DNA from: Solidesulfovibrio sp.
Lineage (GTDB): Bacteria; Desulfobacterota; Desulfovibrionia; Desulfovibrionales; Desulfovibrionaceae
Reading direction: 5' to 3'
DNA: 60,198 nucleotides
Assembly (NCBI RefSeq): GCF_029978005.1
Contig: NZ_JARKOZ010000139.1
Location: forward strand, 1 to 60,198
The translations under genes were made by a program, and so were the position numbers. Under the pieces are notes generated by a model, which saw only the letters and a list, made by a program, of their open reading frames with translations, ran no database searches and was not told where the DNA came from. Below are positions 39,169-49,377 of this stretch, piece after piece; positions within the stretch are counted from its first letter, which is position 1; each line of letters begins with the position of its first letter.

Positions 39169-39966
39169 CTACGCCTGCGCGCAGTCGGCGGGGTCGCCGC
39201 GCAGCTTGTCCAGGCCGTGGGGGATGGCCGGCAGGATGGCGGCCAGGGTTTCGCGCACGGCCTTGGGCGATCCCGGCACGTTGACGATGATGGCCTGGCC
39301 CAGCGTGCCGGCCACGGCCCGGGAGAGCATGGCGTGCCTGGTCTTGGCCAGGGAGGCGGCGAGCATGGCCGCCTCGAAGCCGGGCAGGCGCTTCTCGATG
39401 ATGCGAAGAGTGGCTTCCGGGGTGGTGTCGCGCGGGGAGAGCCCCGTGCCGCCGGTGGTGACCACGAGGTCGAAGCCCTGGGTCAGGGCCAGGTCGACCA
39501 GCAGGGCGGTCAGCTCGCGCGGCTCGTCGGGGATGATGTGGCCAAGGGCCAGGGCCACGGGCAGGGCGGCGGCGCAGGCCTCGGCGATGGCCGGGCCGGC
39601 GGCGTCGGCGCGAAGCCCCTGGCTGCCCTTGTCGCTCAGGGTGATCCAGGCCAGGGCCAGGCCTTCCTTTTCGGCGCGGTATTCCCGGTCGCCGCCCGGC
39701 AGCACGCCGTCGGCCAGGGCCTCGGCCAGAAAGGCCGGGCTTGCCGGCGCGTCGCCGCGCCCGGGGCGGGAGAGCACGGCGACCACGAGGAGCGCCGGCC
39801 CGCCGTCGGCCGGGGTCAGGCGCGTGCCGACGCCAAGGCGCGGCAGGCATTCGGCCGCGTGCAGGCAGGTTCCGTATTCCGGGGCGGGGCCCGCGACGAC
39901 ATGCAGCCTGTCGCCGGCGGCCAGGGCCGTGTCGCCGGCGGCGGCGAGGCGGATGGATTGTGGCAT
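39169..39966 (-). CDS. MogA/MoaB-type molybdopterin-binding protein with N-terminal extension
   Basis: 265 residues. The C-terminal 160 residues match the MogA/MoaB family: [14 protein letters not shown] near residue 107, [19 protein letters not shown] near 172, and [20 protein letters not shown] near the end. These enzymes adenylylate molybdopterin before molybdenum insertion. The first ~100 residues ([30 protein letters not shown]) are not part of the core and match nothing I recognise; they may be a partial partner domain. ATG 39966 has GGGAG upstream. Confidence 0.85.
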   Translation of the reverse strand: MPQSIRLAAAGDTALAAGDRLHVVAGPAPEYGTCLHAAECLPRLGVGTRLTPADGGPALLVVAVLSRPGRGDAPASPAFLAEALADGVLPGGDREYRAEKEGLALAWITLSDKGSQGLRADAAGPAIAEACAAALPVALALGHIIPDEPRELTALLVDLALTQGFDLVVTTGGTGLSPRDTTPEATLRIIEKRLPGFEAAMLAASLAKTRHAMLSRAVAGTLGQAIIVNVPGSPKAVRETLAAILPAIPHGLDKLRGDPADCAQA

Positions 39967-40063
39967 GGCGGCTCCCTTTGGGCCTTGCGGTTTTGGTGGC
40001 GTTGGGTCAAAAGCGTGCCAACGATACGTCCGAGGCGGGCGGGTTATCAAGCGAGGAGAAGGC

Positions 40064-40933
40064 ATGAAGGGGATCATCTTGGCCGGCGGGTCGGGCACGC
40101 GTCTTTATCCCATCACGCGGGTGGTGAGCAAACAGTTGTTGCCCATCTACGACAAGCCCATGATCTACTATCCGCTTTCGGTCCTGATGCTGGCCGGCAT
40201 ACGGGAGATCCTCATCATCTCCACGCCGACCGACCTGCCCCGGTTCCAGGAGATGCTCGGCGACGGGGCGAGCCTCGGCATGTCGTTTTCCTACAAGGTG
40301 CAGCCCAGGCCCGAAGGCCTGGCCCAGGCCTTTTTGCTGGGCCGGGAGTTCATCGGCTCGGATTCCGTGTGCCTGGTGCTCGGCGACAACATCTTCTACG
40401 GCCAGGGGCTGGCCTCGGTGCTCCAGCGTTGCGCCGGGCTGACCGAGGGCGGCGTGGTCTTCGGCTACAAGGTCCGCGACCCGCACCGCTACGGCGTGGT
40501 GGAGTTCGACGCGGCCAGGAACGTGATCAGCATCGAGGAAAAGCCCAAGGAGCCCAAGTCGAAGTTCGCCGTGACCGGGCTCTATTTCTACGACAACGAG
40601 GTGGCCGACATCGCGGCCGGGCTCGCTCCCTCGGCGCGCGGCGAGCTCGAGATCACCGACCTCAACAACGTGTACCTGAAGCGCGGCCGGCTCAAGGTGG
40701 AGTTCCTCGGCCGGGGCTACGCCTGGCTCGACACCGGCACCCACGAGTCGCTGCTGCACGCCGCGAGCTTCGTCCAGGCCATCCAGGAGCGCCAGGGCGT
40801 GCTCGTGGCCTGCCTTGAGGAGATCGCCTACCGCATGGGCTACATCACGGCCGGCCAGGTGGAATCGCTCGCCGGCGACATGCTCAAAAACGCCTACGGC
40901 CAGTACCTGATGGAAATGATCCGCGAAAGCTAG
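40064..40933 (+). CDS. rfbA: Glucose-1-phosphate thymidylyltransferase
   Basis: 289 residues. It makes dTDP-glucose for dTDP-rhamnose and related sugars. Motifs: [68 protein letters not shown] and [15 protein letters not shown], all typical of RmlA. GAGGAGAAGG precedes the ATG. The other rml genes are not in this window, so the pathway genes are dispersed or lie elsewhere. Confidence 0.96.
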   Translation: MKGIILAGGSGTRLYPITRVVSKQLLPIYDKPMIYYPLSVLMLAGIREILIISTPTDLPRFQEMLGDGASLGMSFSYKVQPRPEGLAQAFLLGREFIGSDSVCLVLGDNIFYGQGLASVLQRCAGLTEGGVVFGYKVRDPHRYGVVEFDAARNVISIEEKPKEPKSKFAVTGLYFYDNEVADIAAGLAPSARGELEITDLNNVYLKRGRLKVEFLGRGYAWLDTGTHESLLHAASFVQAIQERQGVLVACLEEIAYRMGYITAGQVESLAGDMLKNAYGQYLMEMIRES

Positions 40934-41022
40934 GGCCGTTTCCCGTCCCGCAAGCCCCTTTTCCCGGTCGCGCCCGGAATTAGTTCCCCGGTTTACGGGC
41001 GCGGCTGCGTTTCGGCGGCCGG

Positions 41023-41052
41023 GAAAATGAAAGAGCCGCCCGCAGGCGGCTC
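41023..41052 (-). terminator. Intrinsic terminator of the 49-aa gene
   Basis: Stem GAGCCGCC/GGCGGCTC (41033-41040 with 41045-41052) is followed on the minus strand by TTTCATTTTC. Confidence 0.75.
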
Positions 41053-41091
41053 GAAAAGAAACGGCGTGGCGCGGCGATGGCCGCGGCCGGC

Positions 41092-41241
41092 CTAGTGGTG
41101 GTCGTTTTTCATGTTGTGGCGGATGCGCACCAGGGCCGTGGCGACGATGATGGCCATGTAGATATAGATGGCCGTGACCCCGAAGAAGCCCTGCTCGGTG
41201 GAATGGCCCATGTTCGTGACGAGTTCCGATACGATGCTCAT
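41092..41241 (-). CDS. 49-aa single-helix membrane protein
   Basis: 49 residues: an N-terminal polar part (MSIVSELVTNMGHSTEQG), a helix FFGVTAIYIYMAIIVATALV, then RIRHNMKNDHH. AAGGAG precedes the ATG and an intrinsic terminator follows, so it looks like a real single-gene transcript. Positive residues after the helix suggest an outside N-terminus. Proteins like this are often small accessory subunits of transporters or respiratory complexes; no partner is adjacent and I do not recognise the family. Confidence 0.75.
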   Translation of the reverse strand: MSIVSELVTNMGHSTEQGFFGVTAIYIYMAIIVATALVRIRHNMKNDHH

Positions 41242-41427
41242 AGCCTCTTCTCCTTCGGGTCGATTGGCGCGGTGACGCGGAAGATTCCTACGTCAGGACG
41301 GGCGAGGGCGTCAAGGGGGGCGGCCGTTTCTCCCTGCCTGTCCGGCGGTCGGGGACCTGCCGCTTGGTGAAATGCGCTTTCGTTTTTTGCCGACAGGCTG
41401 TAGATGAGGCGATACGGGAGAAGCGTT

Positions 41428-44013
41428 GTGCATCCGAACCAGCCCCAGATTTCCGAAACCGCATCGCCGTTGCGCCAGGCGCTGACTGCGGGACTGCTGA
41501 CGTTCGTCCTCGGGGGCGGCGGCATGATCCTGCTGGCCCTGGGTTGCCGGGAAGTCTTGGCGGCTTCCTTTCCGGGCCTGGCCACGCCGGGACTGGTGGC
41601 GACGGCCTTTTTCCTGGCTGTGTTTCCCGCGCTTCTGGTCGGGCTGGTCGTGGACCGTCACCATCGCCTGCGGGCGGCGCTGCGGCGGCAGGAAGCGGAA
41701 GCGGCCGTCGTGAAGGCCGAGCTTTCGCGCAGCAATCGGGCCCTGGTGGCCCTGGGGGCGGTCAACCACGAGCTGATCCACGCCGAGGACCGCGAGACCT
41801 TTTTGGGGAGCATCTGCCGGACGCTGGTGGACAAGGCGGGCTACGACCTCGTCTGGGTCGGCATGGCCGACCCCGGCGCGGGCAAGAAGGTCCTCGTGGC
41901 CGGCCGGGCCGGCGAGGGGTCCGAATGGCTCGACACCCTGGACGTCCGCTACGAAGACGGCGTCCGAGGGCACGGGCCGGTCGGCACGGCCATCCGAGAA
42001 GGGCGGATGGTCTTGATGCCCAGGCTCTCCGAGGAACGTTTCTTCAAGGAGTGGCCGAACCGGCCCAAGGCCCTTGACCGGTACCGTTCAGGCATCGCCT
42101 TTCCCCTGCGCATGGGGGCGAGGGTGGCCGGGGCGCTCAGCATCTACGACCGCCAGGACCGGGAATTCGGCGAGGAGGAAATTTCGCTTCTCGCCCAGAT
42201 GGCCGACGACGTGTCCCACGGGCTGCATGTCCTGCGGTTGTCGGTCACCCGGGAAAGGGCGTTGGGGCTTTTGCGCCAGGCGCTTCGGGCCAGTTCGGTC
42301 ATGGCCGCCACGTCCCGCGCCCTGGTCGCGGGCGAGCTGGACATGGCGGGCATGGCCAGGCTGGTCCTTTGCCGGGCCATGGAGGCGACCGCCAGTCTCC
42401 TCGGGGCGGTGGGCCTGGTGGAGCGGCGGCTGGGGCGGCTCGACTGGCTGGCGACCCTCGGCCCGGCGGGCCCCATCGCGGACGATCCGAGCGGACCGCG
42501 CGGCTTTTATCCCGAAGTTTCCGGCGTCTATGTCGGGCCGTTCGCCGCGGCCCTCAACGGCGACGCGCACGTGGTGCAAAACGGCCCCTATCCCCTGGAC
42601 GCCTTCGGGCCGGCCTTTCCGGGCCAGGGCCTGGTAGGGCGGTTTCTGGCCGTGCCGCTTCGCCGCGTGCGAGGCGGCCCCGGGGGGCTGCTGCTGCTGG
42701 CCGACGCCCCGGAGGGCTACGCCGACCGGGACGTGCGGCTCGCGCAGCGGCTGGCCACGCTGCTCGACATGGGCGCGGCGCGTCTCGCCGTCGAGGCGGA
42801 CCTGGTCGCGGCCAAGCGCCGGGCCGAGGCGGCCGACCAAGCCAAGACGCAGTTCCTGGCCAACATCAGCCACGAACTGCGCACGCCCATAAACGGCATC
42901 ATGGGCATGGCCCAGCTGGCCATCCTGGAGGGAGCCTCGGGCCGCGAAGCCGAGTACTGGCGCACGGTGCGCGAATCCACCGACCGGCTGGTGGACATCG
43001 TGGACAACCTGCTGGAGCTGGCCAGCGTCGAATCCGGATCGTTCTCCCCCATGCTGCGGGAGTTCTCGCTGCGCCGGCTGCTCGAATCCCTGCGTTCGGC
43101 CTATTCGGTGCGGGCGGGACTGGCCGGGCTCGGCCTCGACGTGCTGGTCGAGCCGTCCCTGCCGGACAAGCTCATGGGCGATTCCTTCCGGCTGCGCCAG
43201 ATCCTGGCCCACCTTCTGGACAACGCCATCCGCTTCACGCCGACCGGGACCGTTTCCCTGCGCGCCGACCGCCTGGACCCGGAGTCGGTCCGGGAGCGGG
43301 TGCTGGTGGCCAAGGACTTCAGCGGGTTGAGCCTCGTTTTTTCCGTGGTCGACACCGGCGTCGGCATTCCCAAGGACCGGCAGACGACGATCTTCGAGAG
43401 CTTCACCCTGGGCGAGGAGCTTTTGACCAAGCGCTTCGGCGGCACGGGCATGGGCCTTTCCATCGCGCGTCGGCTGGCCGAGCTTCTGGGCGGCAGCATC
43501 TGGGTGGAGAGCCGGCCGGGGTTCGGCAGCACCTTCCGTCTGGCCGTGCCCCTTTGGCCGGTGGCTCCGCCGGAGCGGGAGGACGGCGGGGCGCATGCGC
43601 CGACGGCCCTGCCGCCGCTTCGCTTCCTGGTGGTGGAGGACGAGGCCATCAACCGCCTGGCCCTGGCGCGGGGGCTTCGCAAGCTCGGCCACGAGGTGGA
43701 AGAGGCGGCCAACGGCGAGGAGGCGCTGCGCAAGCTCTCCATGACGCGGGTGGACGTGGTGGTCATGGACATCCAGATGCCGGTCATGGACGGACTCACG
43801 GCCGTGGCCCACATCCGCAACGGCGAAGTGCCGGGGACGAGCCGCAAGCTGCCCGTGGTGGCGCTGACGGCCTACGCCCTGGATGGCGACCGGCAACGGT
43901 TCCTGGCCGCCGGCATGGACGAATTCGTGACCAAGCCCTGCGACATGGACCAGCTCTTGCGGGCCGTGGCCAAGGTGGTCGGGGTCAAGAGCGCGGCGGA
44001 GGGGGCGTCCTAG
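41428..44013 (+). CDS. Hybrid sensor histidine kinase (GAF-GAF-HisKA-HATPase-REC)
   Basis: 861 residues from the GTG at 41428, which has GGGAG upstream; an ATG at 41404 would add eight. Two membrane helices lie at about 15-40 and 50-75. The first GAF-like domain is about 105-265 ([49 protein letters not shown]), a second GAF-like region follows to about 450. HisKA His is near 482 ([11 protein letters not shown]), then HATPase ([27 protein letters not shown]) and a receiver ([19 protein letters not shown]). The stop interlocks with the convergent comM stop (CTAG). Confidence 0.92.
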   Translation: MHPNQPQISETASPLRQALTAGLLTFVLGGGGMILLALGCREVLAASFPGLATPGLVATAFFLAVFPALLVGLVVDRHHRLRAALRRQEAEAAVVKAELSRSNRALVALGAVNHELIHAEDRETFLGSICRTLVDKAGYDLVWVGMADPGAGKKVLVAGRAGEGSEWLDTLDVRYEDGVRGHGPVGTAIREGRMVLMPRLSEERFFKEWPNRPKALDRYRSGIAFPLRMGARVAGALSIYDRQDREFGEEEISLLAQMADDVSHGLHVLRLSVTRERALGLLRQALRASSVMAATSRALVAGELDMAGMARLVLCRAMEATASLLGAVGLVERRLGRLDWLATLGPAGPIADDPSGPRGFYPEVSGVYVGPFAAALNGDAHVVQNGPYPLDAFGPAFPGQGLVGRFLAVPLRRVRGGPGGLLLLADAPEGYADRDVRLAQRLATLLDMGAARLAVEADLVAAKRRAEAADQAKTQFLANISHELRTPINGIMGMAQLAILEGASGREAEYWRTVRESTDRLVDIVDNLLELASVESGSFSPMLREFSLRRLLESLRSAYSVRAGLAGLGLDVLVEPSLPDKLMGDSFRLRQILAHLLDNAIRFTPTGTVSLRADRLDPESVRERVLVAKDFSGLSLVFSVVDTGVGIPKDRQTTIFESFTLGEELLTKRFGGTGMGLSIARRLAELLGGSIWVESRPGFGSTFRLAVPLWPVAPPEREDGGAHAPTALPPLRFLVVEDEAINRLALARGLRKLGHEVEEAANGEEALRKLSMTRVDVVVMDIQMPVMDGLTAVAHIRNGEVPGTSRKLPVVALTAYALDGDRQRFLAAGMDEFVTKPCDMDQLLRAVAKVVGVKSAAEGAS

Positions 44014-45545
44014 CCCAGCCTCTGCCGGTCCAAGTTCCTCAGGTTCACGGCCTCGGCCAGATGCTCCACGCGAAGCTCCGCGTCGCCGTCGAGGTCGGCG
44101 ATGGTGCGGGCGATGCGCAGGATGCGCGTGTGCGCCCGGGCCGAAAGCCCGAGCCGCCGCACCGCGCCGTCCAGGAAGGCGTGCCCCTCCTGGCTCACGG
44201 CGCAAAATTTCGACAGCCACTTTCCCGACAGCCGGCCGTTGACCGAAAAGGGCAGCCCGGCGTAGCGCGCCGCCTGCGTCTCGCGCGCCGCCAGCACCCG
44301 GTCCCGCATGACCGTCGAGGTCACGGGCGAGGCCTCGGCCCGCAGCTCCTTGTACGGCACCGCCGGCACCTCCACCTGCAGATCGATGCGGTCGAGAAGC
44401 GGCCCGGAAAGCCGCGACCGGTAGCGCCGCACGTCCCCGTCGGCGCACACGCAGGCGTGGCGCTCGTCGCCGAGATAGCCGCACGGGCAGGGATTCATGG
44501 CCGCCACGAGCATGACGTCGGCCGGGTAGGAAAGCGACACGGCCGCCCGGGCGATGGTCACCTTGCCGTCCTCCAGGGGCTGGCGCAGCACCACCAGCAC
44601 CGACTTCTTGAATTCCGGCAGCTCGTCTAAAAACAGCACCCCCCGGTGGGCCATGGACACTTCGCCCGGGCGGGGATAGGAGCCGCCGCCGATGAGCCCG
44701 GCGTCGGAAATGGTGTGGTGGGGGCTGCGGAAGGGCCGGGCCGTCAGCAGCCCCGCCCCGTCCAGCCGGCCGGACACGGAGTAGATGGTCGTGACCTCGA
44801 GCGCCTCCTCGAAGGACAGCGGCGGCAACACCGTGGGCAGGCGCTTGGCCAGCATGGTCTTGCCCGAGCCCGGCGGGCCGATGAAAAGGAGGTTGTGCGA
44901 GCCCGCCGCCGCGATCTCCACCGCCCGCTTGGCATGGGCCTGCCCCTTGACCTCGGCGAAGTCCTCGCCGAAGGGGGCCGCCTCGCCCACGGCGGCGAAG
45001 GGCGGAGCCGCGGCCGGGGAAAGGGCTTCCTCGCCGGAAAAAAAGCGCAGCACCTGCGCCAGGTCGTCGGCGGCGTAGACGGAAAGTCCCGCGACCACGG
45101 CCGCCTCGTCGGCGTTGGCCCGGGGCACGACCAGGCCCCTGGCCCCCTCGCGCCGCGCCCGGGCCGCCAGGGGCAGCACCCCGGGCACGGGCTTGAGCTC
45201 GCCGGAAAGCGACAGCTCGCCGCACAGGAAATAGCCCTCCGTGGACCCCGGCGGCACGGCCTCCACGGCGGCGAGCAGGGCCAGGGCCAGGGGCAGGTCG
45301 TAGCCCGAGCCTTCCTTGCGCATGTCGGCCGGGGCCAGGTTGACGGTGATGCGCGCCGGCGGCAGGCGCAGGCCGGCGTTTTTGAGCGCCGCGAACACCC
45401 GCTCCTTGCTCTCGCGCACCGCGCCCTCGGCCAGGCCGACCATGGTGAACGACGGCATGCCCTGCCTGGAGAGATCGACCTCCAGGGTGACGGGATGGGC
45501 CTCGATGCCGAGAAGCGCGCCGGTGGTGATTCGGGAAAGGCTCAT
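44010..45545 (-). CDS. comM: ComM/YifB-family Mg-chelatase-like AAA ATPase
   Basis: 511 residues. The N-terminal ChlI-like domain (VDLSRQGMPSFTMVGLAEGA, TVNLAPADMRKEGSGYDLP) is followed by an AAA core with Walker A FIGPPGSGKTMLAKRL near residue 217 and Walker B GVLFLDELPEF near 290. The Cys-rich insert MNPCPCGYLGD and the C-terminal domain with GLSARAHTRILRIARTIADL are typical. ComM relatives drive branch migration during transformation in other bacteria. It lies alone on the minus strand, convergent with the upstream kinase gene. Confidence 0.93.
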   Translation of the reverse strand: MSLSRITTGALLGIEAHPVTLEVDLSRQGMPSFTMVGLAEGAVRESKERVFAALKNAGLRLPPARITVNLAPADMRKEGSGYDLPLALALLAAVEAVPPGSTEGYFLCGELSLSGELKPVPGVLPLAARARREGARGLVVPRANADEAAVVAGLSVYAADDLAQVLRFFSGEEALSPAAAPPFAAVGEAAPFGEDFAEVKGQAHAKRAVEIAAAGSHNLLFIGPPGSGKTMLAKRLPTVLPPLSFEEALEVTTIYSVSGRLDGAGLLTARPFRSPHHTISDAGLIGGGSYPRPGEVSMAHRGVLFLDELPEFKKSVLVVLRQPLEDGKVTIARAAVSLSYPADVMLVAAMNPCPCGYLGDERHACVCADGDVRRYRSRLSGPLLDRIDLQVEVPAVPYKELRAEASPVTSTVMRDRVLAARETQAARYAGLPFSVNGRLSGKWLSKFCAVSQEGHAFLDGAVRRLGLSARAHTRILRIARTIADLDGDAELRVEHLAEAVNLRNLDRQRLG

Positions 45546-45694
45546 GATATTTCATGGATCGATAGCCCGGGTATGCGGCGGGCGCAAGGATTTTGGCCGG
45601 GGCGGGCTTTCCATCCGCCGCGGCAGGTGGTAGCCTTGACGCTGGCCGGCCCGATCCGGCCGGCGGCCCCACCCTCCACCGGGAACCTCAAGGC

Positions 45695-47623
45695 ATGCTC
45701 CTGCCCCGTTTCTCCCTGACGCGTTCCGTCGGCGGCGCCGTGGTTGTGACGCTCGTGTGCGTCAACACCGTGCTGTTGGCCGCCTTCGGCGTGCTCGACT
45801 ACATCGGCGAGAAGCACCGCCTGGAAACCGAGCTGCGCGTCGGCGCGAGCCTGGCCGCCTCCCAGCTCGCCGAGAACCTGTCCCGGCCGCTGTGGTTCCT
45901 GGAACGCGAGAACATCGTCCAGCTCATGGACGGGCTCATGCAGAACGAACGCGTGGCCGCCGTGGTGGTCACGGAAGGCGATTCCGGCAAGCCCTACGAC
46001 GGCCGGGGCCGGGACCGCGACTGGCAGCCTGCGCCCCTGACCACCCATCCCGCCCTGGATCGCGTCCTGTCCGAGAAGCGCGACATCCGCTTCGAGGGCC
46101 GGCCCGTGGGCACGGTGGAAGTGCAGCTGACCCGGCGCTTCATGGACCGGGAGCTCGACGCCGCCCTGGCGCGCATCGTCTTTCGCATCCTGTGCCTCAA
46201 CGCCGCGCTCGGCCTGGCGGCCATCCTCGTCGTGCGCTGGCGCGTCATCGCGCCCCTGGCCCGGCTCGAACGCTACGCCCTCCGGGTGCGCCTGGGCGAC
46301 CCGTCGTGCGCCACGGAGCCCGAGGGCCTGCGCGGCGAGCTGGCCAGCCTCGGCCGGACCATGCACGAGACCGTGCTGCGCCTGACCTCCACCGAACGCA
46401 AATACCGCGACATCTTCGAGCACGCCACCGAAGGCATCTTCCAGACCACCCTCGAAGGCCGCATGCTCTCGGCCAATGCGGCCATGGCCGCCATGCTCGG
46501 CTACGATTCGCCGACCGAGCTCATGGACGCCGCCGACGACGTCGGCGTGCGGCTCTACCATTCCCCCGACGATCGCCAGGTCATGCTCGAGCGCCTGCTG
46601 CGCGAGGAGGCCATCGCCGGCCTGCAGCTGCGCTTCCGGCGGCGCGACGGCCAGACCATGTGGGTGCTGCTCAATATCCGCCTGGTGCGCGACGCCGCGG
46701 GCGCGCCGCTTTATACCGAGGGCACCCTGTCCGACGTCACGGCCCGGGTCCGGGCCGAGCACCGGCTGGAGATCCTCAACCGCCACCTGCGCAAGGCCGT
46801 GGAGGAACGCACGGGCCGGCTGGCCGAGAAGGCCCGGGAGCTCGAGGCGGCCAACGTCCGGCTCACCGAGCTCGATCGGCTCAAGTCCGGCTTCCTGGCC
46901 ACCGTCTCCCACGACCTGCGCACCCCCCTGACCTCCATCATGGGCTTCGCCAAGCTCATCAGCCGGGATTTCGGCAAGTTCTTCGCCCCCTTCGCCGCCG
47001 GCCACGAACGCCTGACCGCCCAGGCCACGCGCATCACGGCCAACCTTTCCATCATCGAGCACGAGGGCGAACGCCTCACCCGGCTCATCAACGACTTCCT
47101 GGACCTGTCCAAGATCGAGGCCGGCCGGGCCGACTGGCGCGACGTCGTGGTGGACGTGGCCGAGGCCGTCGCCCGGGCGGCCGACGCGGTCAGCGCCGAT
47201 TTCGCGGCCAAACCCGAGGTGTCCTTCGCCATGGATGTGGCGGACGGGCTGCCGTCCCTCCGCATCGACCCCGACCGGCTGACCCAGGTGCTGGTCAATC
47301 TCCTCGGCAACGCGGCCAAGTTCACGGACGAGGGGGCCGTACGCCTGCATGCCTTCGTCGCGGGCGATATGCTGCGGGTGGAGGTGACGGACACCGGCCA
47401 GGGCGTGCCCAGGGAATCCCTGGAAAAGATCTTCGACAAGTTCCACCAGGCGCAAGTCAGCGACACCGTGACCGAGGGCCAGCGCCGCAAGGGCACGGGC
47501 CTGGGCCTGGCCATCTGCCGCCAGATCGTGGAGCACTACCACGGCCGCATCTGGGCCGAATCCGAACTGGGACGCGGCAGCGCCTTCATTCTGGAGCTGC
47601 CCTACCTCCGCAAAGACGCCTGA
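45695..47623 (+). CDS. Sensor histidine kinase (TM-TM-HAMP-PAS-HisKA-HATPase)
   Basis: 642 residues. Membrane helices lie at about 10-33 and 160-182, bracketing a periplasmic domain of about 125 residues. A HAMP-like linker and a PAS region (YRDIFEHATEGIFQTTLEGR, about 230-350) follow, then a coiled coil and HisKA with His406 (VSHDLRTPLTSIMGF), and HATPase (LLGNAAKF, DTGQGVPRE, GTGLGLAI). There is no receiver domain, so the partner regulator is elsewhere. The ATG at 45695 is the best start. Confidence 0.9.
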   Translation: MLLPRFSLTRSVGGAVVVTLVCVNTVLLAAFGVLDYIGEKHRLETELRVGASLAASQLAENLSRPLWFLERENIVQLMDGLMQNERVAAVVVTEGDSGKPYDGRGRDRDWQPAPLTTHPALDRVLSEKRDIRFEGRPVGTVEVQLTRRFMDRELDAALARIVFRILCLNAALGLAAILVVRWRVIAPLARLERYALRVRLGDPSCATEPEGLRGELASLGRTMHETVLRLTSTERKYRDIFEHATEGIFQTTLEGRMLSANAAMAAMLGYDSPTELMDAADDVGVRLYHSPDDRQVMLERLLREEAIAGLQLRFRRRDGQTMWVLLNIRLVRDAAGAPLYTEGTLSDVTARVRAEHRLEILNRHLRKAVEERTGRLAEKARELEAANVRLTELDRLKSGFLATVSHDLRTPLTSIMGFAKLISRDFGKFFAPFAAGHERLTAQATRITANLSIIEHEGERLTRLINDFLDLSKIEAGRADWRDVVVDVAEAVARAADAVSADFAAKPEVSFAMDVADGLPSLRIDPDRLTQVLVNLLGNAAKFTDEGAVRLHAFVAGDMLRVEVTDTGQGVPRESLEKIFDKFHQAQVSDTVTEGQRRKGTGLGLAICRQIVEHYHGRIWAESELGRGSAFILELPYLRKDA

Positions 47624-47652
47624 GACCAGCCGCCACCCCGTTGCATGATTCC

Positions 47653-47683
47653 GCAAGGCAGGAATTTCCGTTTCCTGCATTGC
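47653..47683 (+). terminator. Inverted repeat after the kinase gene
   Basis: 12-base arms with one mismatch (47653-47664 with 47672-47683) around a seven-base loop, followed by ATCTTTG. It is a plausible weak terminator 30 bases past the stop. Confidence 0.5.
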
Positions 47684-47766
47684 ATCTTTGTGACCATGCG
47701 GACGCGCCCTGGCGCAACGGCCGCGAAACGGATAGAAGCGACCCAGGAGCGACACGGAGGTAGGGC

Positions 47767-49377
47767 ATGAATCGCAGAGGCTTCCTGCGCGCGGCCGCGC
47801 TTGCCGCCGCATCGGGACTGTCCGGCTTGCGCTTTGCCGAGGCCGCGACATCGTCGTCGTCGTCGGAAAACTATGACGCCGTCGTCGTCGGTGCCGGGCT
47901 CGGCGGGCTTTGCTGCGCGGCGCACCTGGCCAGGGCCGGCCACAGGACGCTGCTCCTCGAACAGCACTATCGCCTGGGCGGCTACGCCACGTCCTTTGCC
48001 CGCCGCGACGGCAACGGGCGGGAGTTCGCCTGCGAGGTGTCGCTGCACGCCTCGGCCCTGGACACGCCGAACACCCGGCCCATGCTCGAAGCGTTGGGCC
48101 TGTGGGACAGGATCGGCCTGGCGGCCCATCCCCATGCCTGGGCCTCGCGCTTCCCGGGCTTTCCCCTGGACGTTCCGGCGAAGACCGGCCTTGGCGGCTT
48201 CGAGCGGCAGCTGGCGGCGCTTTTCCCCGGAGAGGCCGAGGGCCTGGGGCGCTATTTCGCCCTGTGGCGGGCCGTCATGGACGAGACCGCCCGGCTCGGC
48301 GGCGACGGCCGCGACTTTCCCCGGCGTTTTCCCCACTTGTGGGCCATCCGGGACAAGACCGTGGCCCAGGTGCTGGAGCCCTTCGTGCAAAGCCCCCGGC
48401 TGCGGGCCGTGCTGACCCAGAGCTGCGGCTACTACGGCCTGCCGCCCTCGCGGCTGTCGGCCTTCTACTACCTCGTGCCCACGGGCCAGTACCTCGAATC
48501 CGGCGGCTATTACGTCCGGGGCACCTCCCAGGCCCTGTCCGACGCGCTGGGCGACGTGATCGCCACCGCCGGGGGCGAGGTGCGCCTGCGCACGCGCGTG
48601 GCCTCCATCCTGACGCGAAACGGCCGGGCCGTGGGCGTGCGCACGGCTGACGGCCGGGATGCCTACGCGCGGGCCGTGGCGCTGAACGCTTGCGCTCCGG
48701 CCGCTTTCGACGGTCTGCTCCTTCCGGGGGGCGCGGCCGACGGCGAGCGGCAAAAGATGGCCCGCCTGGACCCCAGTCCGGGGAGCGTCATCGTCTGGCT
48801 GGGCCTTGACCGCGACGTCACCGAGGTCCTGGGCGAACCGGAACTGTCCGTCTATCCGAGCCTGGACATGGAGGCCAACTACGCCGCGGCCATGGCCTGC
48901 GATTTCGAGAAGGCCTCCTTCTCCATGATGCTCTACGACAACCTGGTCCCCGGCTTTTCCCCGCCCGGCTGCTCCACGGTCTGCCTGGTGTGCCTGTGCG
49001 GCTACGAGCATTGGCGGCCCTTCGAGGCGGACTACCTTTCCGGGCGCAAGGCGGCCTACGTGGCCGAGAAGCGCCGGCTGGCCGACATCCTGATCCGCCG
49101 GGCCGAGGAGGCCGTGCTGCCGGGGCTCTCCGCCAGGATCGTCATGCGCGACGCCGCGACGCCCCTGACCAACCGGCGCTTCACGGGCAACGCCCGGGGC
49201 GCGATCTACGGCTTCGCGCCCACGCCCGACAATGCGTTTCTCAGCCGCCTGCCGAATGCCACCACCGTGCCCGGGCTTTTCCTGGCCAGCGCCTGGGGCA
49301 GCCCCGGCGGCGGCTACACCGGCGCGCTCATGGCCGGCCGGCAGGCCTACCAGGCCATGGGCGAAATATTGGCCTAG
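47767..49377 (+). CDS. Tat-exported CrtI/phytoene-desaturase-like FAD oxidoreductase
   Basis: 536 residues. The N-terminus is a twin-arginine signal (NRRGFLRAAALAAASGLSGL), cleavage probably after FAEA. The FAD-binding motif VVVGAGLGGLCCAAHLARAG follows at once, with EQHYRLGGYATSF. The C-terminal FAD segment (NATTVPGLFLASAWGSPGGG) matches the CrtI/carotenoid-isomerase-like family. Tat export of a folded flavoprotein puts the enzyme in the periplasm. The substrate is unknown; no carotenoid genes are nearby. The stop interlocks with that of the convergent LysR gene (CTAG). Confidence 0.87.
   Translation: MNRRGFLRAAALAAASGLSGLRFAEAATSSSSSENYDAVVVGAGLGGLCCAAHLARAGHRTLLLEQHYRLGGYATSFARRDGNGREFACEVSLHASALDTPNTRPMLEALGLWDRIGLAAHPHAWASRFPGFPLDVPAKTGLGGFERQLAALFPGEAEGLGRYFALWRAVMDETARLGGDGRDFPRRFPHLWAIRDKTVAQVLEPFVQSPRLRAVLTQSCGYYGLPPSRLSAFYYLVPTGQYLESGGYYVRGTSQALSDALGDVIATAGGEVRLRTRVASILTRNGRAVGVRTADGRDAYARAVALNACAPAAFDGLLLPGGAADGERQKMARLDPSPGSVIVWLGLDRDVTEVLGEPELSVYPSLDMEANYAAAMACDFEKASFSMMLYDNLVPGFSPPGCSTVCLVCLCGYEHWRPFEADYLSGRKAAYVAEKRRLADILIRRAEEAVLPGLSARIVMRDAATPLTNRRFTGNARGAIYGFAPTPDNAFLSRLPNATTVPGLFLASAWGSPGGGYTGALMAGRQAYQAMGEILA

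Noticed and set aside
42088-45672. Minus-strand frame of 1194 codons
   Set aside because: It covers the opposite strand of the hybrid kinase and an alternative frame of comM; low-complexity translation and no motifs.
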